Origin: Artemia franciscana
Lineage: Eukaryota; Arthropoda; Branchiopoda; Anostraca; Artemiidae
Reading direction: 5' to 3'
Assembly: GCF_032884065.1 (NCBI RefSeq)
Contig: NC_088866.1
Span: 45,411,653-45,475,652 of the forward strand
Length of the DNA: 64,000 nucleotides
Shown here: in pieces, positions 45,736 through 58,389 of the stretch
How positions within the stretch are numbered: the first letter of the stretch is position 1
Layout: each line of letters opens with the position of its first letter
Translations under genes and position numbers: made by a program
Notes under the pieces: generated by a model
Seen by the model: the letters and a program-made list of their open reading frames with translations, nothing else
Database searches by the model: none
What the model was told of the DNA's origin: nothing

Positions 45736-46590
45736 GATTTCTTTATTGGCTTGCCAATATTTTTTATTACTTGTAGACATTGAAGGCACCCACAGAAGTT
45801 TGTTTCTCCATTTTCCCAACTAGTCTACAATAAGCTATGACATAGATAAACTATAAGGCATCTAGGTTATAAAATGAATAGTGTCCAAACTCATAAATTT
45901 TTTTGTCCAACCCCTGCAAAGGTTTATTGGCTTGCCAATATTTTTTTCTTACTTGGAGACATTGAAGGCATCCGCAGAAGTTTCTTTCTCCATTTTCCCA
46001 ACTAGTCTACCATAAGATATGACATAGAAAAACTACAAGGCATCTAGGTTTTAAAATGAATAGTGTCAAAACTCATAAAAAAATTTCTGTCCAACAGAAG
46101 AAAAAAAATTCCAAGGTTTATTGGCTTACCAATATTTTTTTTTAATTGGAGACATTGAAGGCACCCACAGAAGTTTGTTTCTCGATTTTCCCAACTAGTC
46201 TACAATAAGATATGACATAGAAAAACTATAAGGCATCTAAGTTTTAAAATGAATAGTGTCCAAACTCATAAATTTTTCTGTCCAACCCCTGCAAAGGTTT
46301 ATTGGCTTACCAATATTTATGTTTACTTAGAAACATTGAAGGCACCCACAGAAGTTTGTTGCTCTCTTTTCCCAGCTAGTCTACAATAAGATGACAAAGA
46401 AAAACTACAAGGCATCTAGGTTTTAAAATGAATAGTGTCAAAACTCATAAATTTTCTGTCCAACAGAAAAAATTTTTTTTAAAGGTTCATTGGCTTGCCA
46501 ATATTTTTTTCTTACTTGGAGACATTGAAGGCATCCGCAGAAGTTTCTTTCTCCATTTTCCCAACTAGTCCACCATAAGATAAACATAAG
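45736..46590. repeat. ~185-bp tandem array, about five units
   Basis: Units begin TTTATTGGCTTGCCAATATT and contain GGAGACATTGAAGGC, TTTCTCCATTTTCCCAACTA, GGCATCTAGGTTTTAAAATG and TTCTGTCCAAC. The array begins with the same TATTGGCTTGCCAATA motif as the hairpin. The matching array is at 54030-55515. Confidence 0.92.
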
Positions 46591-46886
46591 ATGTGGTGCT
46601 AAACACGGCACGACAAAAATTATCACAAGTAAAACATCAAAGTTTTGTTTTATCTCCTAAACTTCTTCCTAGACTTTCCAGCGTTTCTGAACAAAATTAC
46701 AATTTATCAAAATTATGGCCAAATACCATTGAACTTATGGGGTAGCCTCGCAGCTGAAATGGCAGAGGAGGGAGGATGGTCACCCTCAAACCACTTAAAA
46801 GGACGTTGCAACTGTCGAATGTCACACCGAATAAGCCCCACAAAAGGTGGCAAAGGAAACAAGTATTTTGTCCTTTTTAGTTGAAA

Positions 46887-46921
<35 letters not shown>

Positions 46922-49900
46922 CATCGAGGTCCCATTATCCCAAGAACCTATTGAAATAAGTTTCTAACTGATCAGAAAAAATAATAACCCTCTTTAGACC
47001 CCATTGGATGAGGCTTACTCTGAAGGTATTTCGACTCTCTTGAGAAAAATTTATATCTCAAAATTTTAATCACATGTCTTGGGGGCTATAAGGGGGGGGG
47101 GGATCACGGACCAAAAAAGGTCTAAGCCTACGACCTCAGACATGTGAAGACGTCAAATAGAAACTTTAGGCGTAAAAACAGCAATAAAATTAAACTTGGG
47201 TGTTTTCACACCTTCTCTTTTGTGCAGAAAAATAGCCTAAGTTAATCAAGCCGGAAAGGTGGATAGGCAAGCAGAATAATTTTGGAATCATGTGAATGAT
47301 CAAAAGCAACAAAAATCGAACAAAAAATATATTAATGAAGTAAAAAAGTAAACCCAAACAAAATTATAAACATCACATTGTAATAAAAATCTACAGGGTC
47401 AGAATCGCAAGTTGCTGACCTTAAAACCACAAAGATACAATTCGAATCTTGTATTTTAAAGGGCCAAATGAGATATTAAACCTCTCTATCACGTTTCAGC
47501 GCACCATCACCTGCAACCGAACAAAAAGGAACTTCATCGTGTCCGATAAAAAAAGTGATTTTCCTTGTTGTTCAAGATAGGAACTGTCTCTTATATGGAG
47601 TTTACAGCTACGGTGATTCTGCTGGTGCAATTTTCATTTTGATCCAACACCAGTTTCCAGGTTTCGGGTTATTCTTTAAAATTCCCATAGGCTTGTTTTC
47701 ACACAAAACTCTTTGCGAACTGTCGAGATAAATTGGAATAATAGTTACCATTCCTGTTTATATGCTACAAACGGCAATTCATCCCCATTTGACATTTGGG
47801 GGTGCGTACTCTTAAATTTTCGGCTACTATGAGCTAGGGTTCGTTGTCTACTAGCATAAAAAGTCATCAAAGCCTAATGCCACTTTTAGGCTAACAGTAC
47901 ATAATCTGTGTCCGTTTGATGGGCTTGTTTACCTTAAGCGTCACCCACTCTCGGGGGGAATCCCCCACAAATACAAGGTTTGACCTACAATCCTAATTTT
48001 TGTGGCGCAACTTAAAGTAAGTAAAAGTAAGTAAGACGGTACTAGACCTTTAAGGTCCAAACTGGCGGTGCTGATCTCCATTTCATGACCCTTCAGCCAG
48101 GAAGTGCAATGCGAGGCTGGGGGCCAACCATCCTGTGCTTCCACACACCCTTCCTGCTTACCTTCCCCAGATTTCTTCAGATTAAACCATTAATTTCTAT
48201 CATTTTATAAGCTTAGTGAAAAATCTGTGAAAACTGAAAAGAATTACTATAATTCAGCCCAGACTGAAAAGAAAAACTTATCTAATAGGCTAAAACAGCG
48301 ATGAATATTTCTGAAAAATTCATGTTATTTGGACATAAAAAAAAAAAAAAATTATGATTTATTTTTCAGCGTTAAGAATTATAGTAATTTATTCTCATGT
48401 TGCTAATCACAGCATATCAGGTTCTGTGTAAGTAAAGCAATATTGTATGGTAAGATGAGTAAGCACACGCCCCTTAACATACCAACTAAAAACGTGAAAA
48501 GTAGCGATGCTCAAATTTGCTTTGCCAACTTTATTTTTTTATTATTATTAATATTTTTGCCGCGTTTTTCTTTCGGAGGGAGGGGGGGTTAAAAACAAAC
48601 CAAATCTAAAATGTATTTATATGCAATTTTTAAGTTTTTACGAGTTGAAAAAAAAAATACAGGGGAAAGGGAGGATGAAACCCAGTACCCCCGTGGATAT
48701 CCCCTTGTCAGGAAATCATAATACCACTCAACATAAACTAATAAATCATTCAGATCAGGCTTTTTTTTTGTAGGATGTTCAATACGCTTTTATGTTACGT
48801 TTTTACGATTCAAACAAAATTTCAGGGGGGTTCAAACACGGTAACCCCCCTGGATACAGCCTTTACAAAAAATCAAAATACAACACAACGTCGACTAATA
48901 AAATCCTTCAAATCAAGCGTTTTTTTTTCTTTATGGGATCTGCAATACGATTATTATTAATACTATTTATTCTATTATAGGATTTATACGATACTATGCA
49001 TACGATTATTATGAGCATAAACCACTTTATTCTAAAAAAAAGTCTCAAAAACATTTTTCAAACTTTTATTGTTCAGATTTGATTACAACATGCATAAATG
49101 CTATAACGTCTTAATAATAACTTTTTCAAAATTAAAGCCCTGAAACAACTGCCGTCTTTTGGTTTTAACAAAGAAGCAGCCTTTTTTGAATTGCTCGAAA
49201 AAAACTTAATCTTTTCATCTTTGAAACAGCTTCAGCACACATTATTTGTTTCTTTTTGTTACCCCTTCAGTTGTGTTGGGGCTGTACGTCATACAAAAGG
49301 ATTTTTGGAGAAAAAGGGGGAGACAAATTTGCCCTTTTTGGCAGATTTTGAGACAGTTGTTCTCTATAACCTTCTCATGACAGGCACCAGGCATGTACAC
49401 AATTTTTGAAAATGGGCAGTCCTTTCCAAAAAAGATCATAATAACTAGTTGAAGCAGAAAAAATTAAATTTTGCTCACTTTATGTGACAAAGAATCAAAT
49501 TTTAAAAGATAGCAGGAGCTTTGACGAATCTCGGCTAATTTAGCCCACAAATAAATTGAAAAAAACTGGGTTGACCATGGTTACTTCGATATGGTGATTA
49601 GAATTTCGATATATAATCGATTGGATTTTTTCCTGATGAGACATCCATACCATTTAAGCTATTTTCTGACAGAACAAAAAACGATCGGTGTGATCGTACA
49701 CGTGTGACTTTGACAGAAACTGGAAATCCCTCAAGTATTCCACGTGGAGATCCCACGAAAAACGATATCATTTGAAAGTCTATACCGTGGAACATTATTC
49801 TCAGTCAGGACGTAGGGACTTGGATTGATAGAATTAGCTTTGATTTTAGATGGCACTATAAGCATAGTGCTTTTTTCTTTTCTTTTTCTTGTCTTTTTCT

Positions 49901-50459
49901 TTTTTTATGTCCTAAGATTTTTTGTGCTACTTGGCTTTGCTTTCCTTCTGCTTATTTGTCTCCTGCACATCAAAACCTGCTCTTAATCGCCTAGGTATTT
50001 GATTTGGTTTTAACTGTTTTTTGTCCTTTTTATTTCATTTTCACGTTTAATATCTATGCATTAACGGTTTATTTTTACAAGGGCTTAAATAGAAATCTTT
50101 AATTTATTTTAAATACCACTTTGTCAACAGAGGTCCGTTTTTTTTTCCAGTTTTGATCCAAGACATATTCGAATCGAATGCTCGATAGAATTAAAATATT
50201 TTCTGTCATGGAGTGAAATAATATTTGGCTACCGAACTAAAATTCAACCAATCAGAACCTGACTTTATCTAAAGCAACTGGAAATAAGCATGCAGATCCT
50301 TAAAAAATGACAAAGGTAACTCGCAGAGAGCGTAGAGTTCTGCAAAAGACGATGCATACAAATGTAACTTATCACATAAATACAAACGCTGAAAAGCGTT
50401 TTTTCAATATTAAAAAAAGTAAAGCAATTAAGAAGGTTAAACTAGTAACTCAGCAAAAG
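46591..50459. other. No gene recognised; simple tracts
   Basis: A run of ~31 T lies at 46888-46919. 47935-48180 (TCCCCCACAAATACAAGGTT..., GTAAGTAAAAGTAAGTAAG, CTTCCACACACCCTTC) has the look of an interspersed repeat but has no partner in the window. 49596-49795 on the minus strand has a 65-codon frame with no known family. The GMPS 3' UTR should lie just below 50460. Confidence 0.35.
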
Positions 50460-50561
50460 TCACTCCCACTCCGTGGTGCCAGGCGGTTTTGCAGTCAGAT
50501 CGTATAGAACTCGCGAAACTCCTCGTACGTTTGCTATCTCGGCAACCATTTGATTTACAAC
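50460..50561 (-). CDS. GMPS: GMP synthase, last coding exon
   Basis: Minus-strand exon after an ATTTTTCAG acceptor: 33 codons plus TGA (50460-50462). It encodes VVNQMVAEIANVRGVSRVLY and ends DLTAKPPGTTEWE. The PPGTTEWE terminus is the hallmark C-terminus of glutamine-hydrolysing GMP synthase, which makes GMP from XMP, ATP and glutamine in the cytosol. The C-terminal domain mediates dimerisation and helps bind XMP. The phase (0) fits the exon at 56919-57107. No breaks are seen. Confidence 0.95.
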   Translation of the reverse strand, partial: VVNQMVAEIANVRGVSRVLYDLTAKPPGTTEWE

Positions 50562-51297
50562 CTGAAAAATCAATAAGCAATCAGAAGCCAACCCTACTTT
50601 TACTTCTACTAATTTATGACACAGACTGATATTCATTTGTGTTTACACCATTTATAGACCAAGCCCACCTCCTTCTTGATTCAAATTATTTATTTGACAA
50701 AACATACTTTACAAAAGAGCCTAGGACTTAACAAACATGCCATTCGGCCCAAATCGATCCTGAGCATTATAGAAAAAAAAACTAAAAGAATTTATAACAA
50801 CAACGAATCATCAGCCACAACGATAAAAACCATATAAACCAAACTGCACTATGATAGTAGGGATAATAATACTTATAAGATACAGGGGAACAATTGGAAT
50901 AGTAATCACAGCAACTACCAGATGTTGGCGCGGAAATGGTGCTGCACCGCTTATTGGAGGTGAAAGCCTTGCTGGCGTCAAATATTCTAATGGAATGCCT
51001 CGGGGTCATCACTACTGTAACGTAAATATAGAGTATGTTAGTACCCTTTTTACGATATACCCTGCTGCAGGGTATGGTAATATGATGGAACGATCAAAGG
51101 GGTGTGATCGAACGATGAGTACTTTCTTTAGGGGTTGACCTTATATTGGCCCTTTCCAATCCGCTAAATTAATGTTCAAATCTCTGGCTTATTTTGAATA
51201 ATATTATCTTTCAATGGCCCAGAACAAGAAGACCAAAAGAGAATTTAGCTTGCAAGCTTACTTATTGCAAAACAACTAACAGAGAGTTAGTTGTTTA

Positions 51298-51385
51298 ACT
51301 AACATAACTAACATACCTTAACAACTTAACTAACATAGCTTAACAACTTAACTAACATAGCTTAACAACTTAACTAACATAGCTT
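51298..51385. repeat. 22-bp minisatellite
   Basis: About four copies of CTTAACAACTTAACTAACATAG-type units. Confidence 0.9.
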
Positions 51386-52193
51386 AACAGAGAGACTTTA
51401 CCTTATCATTGAAAGTTATATTATAGGCAAATTTAAGCAATTGTTATGACGTAAACGAAAACATGTCATTTGTCTAAAAAAGAAAAGAAACAAGGTTTGA
51501 AACCGCAACAGGGATCATGGGACTACTTTTAAAGACAATGCCGACAACCAAGATAATTATTAATAATAATAATTAATACTAATAATTATAATAATAATAG
51601 ATAATTAATACTAATAATAAATGAAGGCCTTACAGACATGAATAAATTGCGGATGTTTTTACAAGTGTCGGATATTAACGGCTATCGATAACACCTTACA
51701 AATATTAGAAACGACATATTTTATCAATATAGCGTCGTCAATAGCAATACTTGGGCTTTGACTTGGATTTATTTTGATATTAATAGGTAAATTGCACTTT
51801 TTCGAAGGCACTTCTACTGTTTTTAAGCTGTTTTTATTCGCTCATATCCTGTATTCTTCCGAGGTGAAGAAGTTTGTTTTTAAATTATCTTATATAAATA
51901 ATTCTTAGGCCCACTGTTTTTCCATTTGAAATTAAAATAGAACAAAAGTATAAAACTTTTGAAGGAATGAATTTTTTTAAACTGAACAAAGTTTTTAATT
52001 CAGGCGGTGAAAAAAAAATATAAATACACTAGTAAAAACCAAATTTTTCAACTTAGCACCTCGAAGCCTGGTTATCCCCCCAAAAAAAGGAATCAACCTG
52101 AATAAAAAATTAACACACACTATAAAATAGCATAAAAAGAAAAAAGAAAGAAAAAAATGAAAGAAAATCACATCTGATAGACTAAAGTGTTTG

Positions 52194-53668
52194 TTTTGAC
52201 AAAACATGGAGTTTATTCAAGCTTCTAAAGATTGTGACATCGAAGCCACAACCTCTCCTCTCTACGAAGCTAAATAATTCTTGAGGCCATACTGCCTAGG
52301 TAGGACAAAATGAGACAACGTAGAATAATGAAGAAAAGCCAGGTAAATCACACCAAATAAAAAAGAGATGTCTTTCAGCCTTAGTAACGCTTCATTTTAA
52401 TTTTTGCTTAGATGCCTGTCCCTTTATACTATCCTCTCAACTTTTTCTTTTGTGTTTTTAACTCCCTGCACTGAGGATAGTTGAGCATTGGCAGAAATAT
52501 TTCGATTCTCTTCTTTTTTTTACCGACTTTAATTTAAGTATTTTTCTCGATTGTCCTATATTTTTGTTTCGACTCATTGCCGCTTTAGCAAAAATCCAAT
52601 TCAGGGTGTCAAAAAAAATTCACTGAGAAGTAATCTACATATTCCAGGGAATGAACAAATACCGAAAGGTGCTGGACATTCTCTCCACACGATTATTGAT
52701 TTTCCTTGGATTCCTCATGTGCCCCCGAGACCCCTAGAACATCGACAAGGAGTCCCCAGTCTTCTTAGGGTCCTGCTGGTGCCTGTGCAGCCTGATATCC
52801 CCACTCAGGTTGCAGGAATGTGTTAAGGATGCAGAGATATAATTGGTATGTTCGGCGGAGGCGATTCTTGGAATAACCTATCCTCCTTGATCCTGCAGGC
52901 TATCACAAAAAAGCTGCCTCCAGAGTTCTATTTAAGGTCAGGGCAAAGTACGTTATACTCTCATCCTCAAGGAATTCCGCATCTCTACCTTGCAGCCCCG
53001 CGCTTTCAATGTATACTCCATTCACCTTATTGCCCTCTAAAGCCCCGTTTACCCGGATCAAAAGCACAAAAAACCCCAGTTTTAAATCCTATCAATGCAA
53101 GAACTGAGCGCTACCCAAAAGAGCTTTGTGTCAGCATTTGTTAAAATCATAAATAAATAAAATTTGTAATGCATCATGTTAATGTGTCATTTATATTGTT
53201 AATATGTTAGTTTTGTTGTTTCATTTTTATCTGACAGGCCAGTTGGATTCATCGGTGTATGTTTTTTATAATGTTTTTATGTTTTTACTGATGCCTACAT
53301 TTTTTTTTCATTTTATTCATTTTATTTTATTTAATATTTTATTTCATCCCAGTGAATTCATCTCAGTACATATCAGTTGGATTCATCAGTGTATGTTTTT
53401 TTATAATGTATTTATGTTTTTACTGATGCCTCCATTTTTGCCATTTTATTTGACAGGCCAGTTTATTTGACAGATCATCGCTGTAGGCAATGTTTTAGTA
53501 TTTTACTTATGTGCTTATGTAGGCTAGCTGACTGAAGGCAACAAGTTCAGCAGTTTTATGAAGTGAGAGTTTGCTTGATAATAAAGTACTTCTTCTTCTC
53601 TTCTAAAATCTCCACTTTCAAAACATGTCAAAAATGTTGACATCGATGTTGGCAGATGATATCCATTG
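52194..53668 (+). repeat. 1.46-kb interspersed repeat, copy 2 (inside GMPS intron)
   Basis: Direct repeat of 43993-45456 with few substitutions and small indels. The two-part frame at 52551-53144 has the same internal TAA as copy 1. The AATAAAGTACTTCTTCTTCT end is also shared. Confidence 0.85.
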
Positions 53669-54030
53669 TTAACAGTTGAAGTCTCTTTCAATCTTGAACG
53701 AGGTTCAACACACGTTGTCGTAGAAAGAAATATTTTTTTTTTGCATCTGGTAAAACTTTGCTAACCAAAAAAAAAAAAACCAAAAAAAAACAAACAAACA
53801 AGGGATTTAGTAAAAAGACAAGGAGGAAAAATATAAATGTGTGTAGATACAAGAGTGAGTGGACAATTCAATCATTATGCAGCTACATTGATTTCTTTAT
53901 TGGCTTGCCAATAAAGAAATCAATAAAGAAAAAAAAAAAAACAAGGGATTTAGTAAAAAGACAAGGAGGAAAAATATAAATGTGTGTAGATACAAGAGTG
54001 AGTGGACAATTCAATCATTATGCAGCTACA
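53669..54030. repeat. Junction segment and hairpin repeats, copy 2
   Basis: About 120 bp (53669-53790) absent from copy 1, then the A-run plus GGATTTAGTAAAAAGACAAG unit twice. One 38-bp perfect hairpin lies between them at 53887-53924. Confidence 0.8.
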
Positions 54031-55515
54031 TTGATTTCTTTATTGGCTTGCCAATATTTTTTATTACTTGTAGACATCGAAGGCACCCACAGAAGTTTGT
54101 TTCTCCATTTTCCCAACTAGTCTACAATAAGTTATGACATAGATAAACTATAAAGCATCTAGGTTATAAAATGAATAGTGTCCAAACTCATAAATTTTTT
54201 TGTCCAACCCCTGCAAAGGTTTATTGGCTTGCCAATATTTTTTTCTTACTTGGAGACATTGAAGGCATCCGCAGAAGTTTCTTTCTCCATTTTCCCAACT
54301 AGTCTACCATAAGATATGACATAGAAAAACTACAAGGCATCTAGGTTTTAAAATGAATAGTGTCAAAACTCTTAAAATTTTCTGTCCAACAGAAAAAAAA
54401 TCCAAGGTTTATTGGCTTGCTAATATTTTTTTTTTTAATTGGAGACATTGAAGGCACCCATAGAAGTTTGTTTCTCCATTTTCCCAACTAGTCTACAATA
54501 AGATATGACATAGAAAAACCATAAGGCATCTAGGTTTTAAAATGAATAGTGTCAAACCTCATAAAATTTTCTGTCCAACCCTGCAAAGGTTTATTGGCCT
54601 GCCAATATTTATTCTTACTTGGAAACATTGAAGGCACCCACAGAAGTTTGTTTCTCCATTTTCCCAACTAGTCTACAATAAGATATGACATAGAAAAACT
54701 ATAAGGCATCTAGGTTTTAAAATGAATAGTGTCCAAACTCATAAAAAATTTTCTGTCCAACAGAAGAAAAAAAATTCAAAGGTTTATTGGCTTACCAATA
54801 TATTTTTTTTAATTGGAGACATTGAAGGCACCCACAAAAGTTTGTTTCTCGATTTTCCCAACTAGTCTACAATAAGATATGACATAGAAAAACTATAAGG
54901 CATCTAGGTTTTAAAATGAATAGTGTCCAAATTCATAAATTTTTCTGTCCAACCCCTGCAAAGGTTTATTGGCATGCCAATATTTATGTTTACTTAGAAA
55001 CATTGAAGGCACCCACAGAAGTTTGTTGCTCTATTTTCCCAACTAGTCTACAATAAGATGACATAGAAAAACTACAAGGCATCTAGGTTTTAAAATGAAT
55101 AGTGTCAAAACTCATAAATTTTCTGTCAAACAGAAGAAAATTTTTTTAAAGGTTTATTGGCTTGCCAATATTTTTTTTTTTAATTGGAGACATTGAAAGC
55201 ACCCACAGAAGTTTATTTCTCCATTTTCCCAACTAGTCTACAATACGATATGACATAGAAAAACTATAAGGCATGTAGGTTTTAAAATGAATAATGTCCA
55301 ATCTCATCATTTTTCTGTCCAACCCCTGCAAAGGTTTATTGGCTTGCAAATATTTTTTTTAATCGGAGACATTGAAGGCACCCACAGAAGTTTGTTTCTC
55401 CATTTTCCCAACTAGTCTACAATAAGATATGACATAGAAAACTATAAGGCATCTAGGTTTTAAAATGAATAGTGTCCAAACTCATAAATTTTTCTGTCCA
55501 ACCCGTGCAAAGGTT
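54031..55515. repeat. ~185-bp tandem array, about eight units
   Basis: Same unit as 45736-46590, but expanded to about eight copies. Confidence 0.92.
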
Positions 55516-56918
55516 GTAAAAAGTAAAATAAAATTTGAAAGAATTCTCCCTTGATAAATAGCCTAGAGAAATCTTTAGAGTCACAAACTTACGTGAAATC
55601 TCATATCCTTACAACTATATATAAAACATTTTAACTAGTCTGTTAAAATTTGGGGTCTTTGAACTTATTCATAACTTTGAACTTTAAGCAAAAATTATAA
55701 ATATTACATTTTAGCTAGTAAGGCTATTTTTTCTTCCGCAAAATTAAGATTAAATCACATAGGCATTATTTTAATTCTATTGAATTTGGATTTGGGTAGT
55801 GAAGGTCTACTGTACTATTTGCACAACAATTTGTCAATACCTTTATGAATACGATTATGCATATACATAAGCCCAACCTCTGTTATTTTATTTCTAAATG
55901 GCAGCAGCAAGCTATTATAACTTACCCTAATGCTTTTATTTACAACCTTTTGAGAAAAGAAAACATTAGAGAACCTAGTCTATACAGCCCTAATAACACC
56001 ACTAATACCAATACACTAAACAATCGATTTCAATCGGCTTATCGACTGAAGCAATCAGAACAGTCAATTCACCAGTTCACTCAGTTGATTCATATCAGTT
56101 TTTCCTATCGTAATTGGTTCGCAAGATATTTATATGTGTAAATATTTCCCAAATGTGCAATCTCCTGTTTACTCATCCACATAAGTAGTAGGAAATTAGA
56201 TGACAGCTACTTTGTCCCATGAATCACAGCTGTGGAGTGATACAAGCGACAATATCTATTACTGCAGACTCAAACCCTTTAAAGGTCCAGTTCTAGTAAC
56301 AAATACTTACCAAATCTGACTGAAATCCAAAATGCCATCCTTATGGATGCTAATAACAACAACAAAACAGTTTTCTCCGAGCATATATGCCAGTCAGTTA
56401 GATTGAGCTCGTTGGTTCGACCGATCCAACTGATCCATCGACAATTACAATTATTCTTTAGCCCCCCTCTCCCGTCTAATGCCTGAATGTTGGCCAGGCC
56501 CAAATACAAGAGCTGGTTACTCTATGGTATATAAAAAAATCAGAAAAAAAACCTTTTGATTCTCAATGCAATGTTGATTCTAAATATAATAATATCTGCT
56601 GTCATAATTACAGAGGAGTGAAGCAATATGGTTTCAGAAATGAGATAGTCAAACTAGGCATTTTTGATTTTTAAAAGGTAGTTTTTACAATATCAGGCAA
56701 CCATTTCTGACATTCAACTCGATTGGTTAGATCGAGCACAGACATCCTTCAACTTCACTAGAGTTCACCACCAAAGTCAAGTTGGTTTCCACAGTAGCCC
56801 CTCAACAAAACGGCCAAACATAGCCATGCAAGGCGTAGGCTATTGCTAGAGACAGGAAAGCAATTCCTTTTATTACGTCTAATAATCACACTTATGGATG
56901 AGCCAAAAGATTTCTTAC

Positions 56919-57107
56919 CTCTAATGGTAAGTCTTTCCCTGGAATAGCTGGAACACCGGTCATAAAATCATTAGTAATAAACGTACGAATAACAATGGAT
57001 CTTTGGCATGAAGGCAAACGGGATATCGGATCTCTATCAAAATGTATCGGTATCATCACTATTGGCATCTGAGCAATTCGACTCATGCACCCACTCTGAG
57101 ATAAAAT
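56919..57107 (-). CDS. GMPS: GMP synthase, penultimate coding exon
   Basis: 189 nt, exactly 63 codons, phase 0 at both ends, acceptor TTTGTTTCAG and donor GAG|GTAAGA. It contains MPIVMIPIHFDRDPISR, LPSCQRSIVIRTFITNDFMT and GVPAIPGKDLP, which match the C-terminal dimerisation/XMP-binding domain of GMP synthase (HFDRDP, PSCQRSVVIRTFIT, DFMTGIPA-PG). The frame is uninterrupted and conserved residues are kept, so it is probably functional. Earlier exons (glutaminase and ATP-pyrophosphatase domains) must lie upstream on the minus strand, beyond or unseen in 57108-64000. Confidence 0.95.
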
Positions 57108-57633
57108 CTGAAACAAAAAATTTAAATAAAAAAGATATCATCGGCAAATTATCATAAATACCAATAAATACCGAAAGTTATTGTTGAACAATTCAAAACC
57201 ATTACTTTTTGTGATGCTGATAATCTAGAATCGATCACTTTTGACACCGCATAAATACTGCTCATGCAACCACTCTTCCACTCTTGAGACACAAATCTAC
57301 AATATGGTGTAAGGGTATGTATCTTTTGCACAATAAGCCCTGCAAAGTTATGGCTACAAAAAAAAAAGAAGAAAAATACACATAAAAAAAATGAAACAAT
57401 TCCTTCATGAAACTATTTTTGCTCTTTTTTCAGTTTTTTCGGGTTACTCTGCTATTTACATGTACTGTGCAGTGTGTAGTTTAAAAAAAGGAATAATTGT
57501 GGTACAACATTACACCATTATATCTATGTAGCGTGGGAAACGAAAGAGGGACAAAAGTAAAGATTCATATTTTCTATAAAAATTATTATTTCTTTTCCTT
57601 TTTTGGGGATATACAAGAAAGACTAAGATATTT
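57108..57633. other. GMPS upstream intron sequence
   Basis: No exon was recognised. The ATCxACT/CTCATGCAxCCACTCT text at 57260-57300 weakly resembles part of the adjacent exon (57060-57100), possibly by chance. Confidence 0.3.
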
Positions 57634-57960
57634 TTGTCTATTAACAAGTTGGAACACTGCAAGTACTTTTTGTCGGAAGAGGTGGCAAAGACTGCGGAAC
57701 TGTGTTTTGCAAACAAAGTGACCTACTCCTGTTCAGAGGTAGTTGCACCGCGAATATCCAGGGAAGAAAATTCTCCGTCACCATATAATCACACGTTTTT
57801 TTTTGAACAGCTGAGAAACAATGGAAGTTTAGTAGGCAATAACAATGGTCATTATTACCCAAAATTAACAAATGGAACGGCGGCTCGTATTCAGACGGCT
57901 GTCACAACAAGTGGGTGTTTTCCAACAGGTGGGTGCACCAAATTATCGACAGTGATTTGA
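57634..57960 (+). other. Open frame of 108 codons, unidentified
   Basis: Starts MSINKLEHCKYFLSEEVAKT and ends ...PTGGCTKLSTVI before TGA. It has plausible composition, four cysteines and Asn-rich text, but no known domain. It lies opposite to GMPS, within or upstream of its intron. It could be an exon or a chance frame. Confidence 0.2.
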
Positions 57961-57972
57961 GAACTATTTACT

Positions 57973-58062
57973 TATGGAATGCAGATGCAGATATAGAATG
58001 GAATGCAGATGCAGATATAGAATGGAATGCAGATGCAGATATAGAATGGAGTGCAGATGCAG
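57973..58062. repeat. 24-bp minisatellite
   Basis: GGAATGCAGATGCAGATATAGAAT-type unit about 3.5 times. CAAATTATCGAxAGTGAxTTGA flanks it on both sides, so the array sits between short direct repeats. Confidence 0.9.
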
Positions 58063-58389
58063 ATGCAAATTATCGATAGTGACTTGAAACTGTTTTTTTT
58101 TTTTTTATGAAGGGCAGATCAACCGCAAACTCAAGCTAAGAAATCGGTCGCTAGGAAGTTGGCCATATAGCGAGTGCATTGAGAGTGACACTGAACTTTT
58201 AGAATTCTCCTCTTCAACAAAGATACGCATATCCATTTGAATGCGCACGTGAATAAGTAGAACTTCAGGAAATGGGGCAGTGAAAGGTTTGCCGAGTCCT
58301 TTTTAGATTATGATTATGGTCGTCTAGGAACAGTAAATACTAGCTGATGCACTAAAAGCCTTCGGAGACGTTTCATTCTGGTATCAAGG
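58063..58389. other. No gene recognised
   Basis: T-run at 58097-58108, otherwise ordinary sequence. Confidence 0.35.

Larger units (their letters stand above)
50562..56918 (-). other. GMPS: GMPS intron, 6.36 kb, repeat-filled
   Basis: Bounded by GTAAGAAATC (56918 downward) and ATTTTTCAG (50562). It contains the 22-bp minisatellite at 51298-51385, the second copy of the 1.46-kb repeat and its tandem array. 50850-51140 has 95-codon (+) and 76-codon (-) frames that match nothing recognised. AAT-rich simple sequence lies at 51555-51625. 55516-56918 holds no recognised feature. Confidence 0.85.

Noticed and set aside
56279-56509. Additional GMPS exon near 56300 (donor-like GGTAAGTATT)
   Set aside because: The exons at 56919-57107 and 50460-50561 already join in phase without missing residues.
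57641-57871. Minus-strand GMPS upstream exon
   Set aside because: The 76-aa frame bears no resemblance to the preceding GMPS segment.
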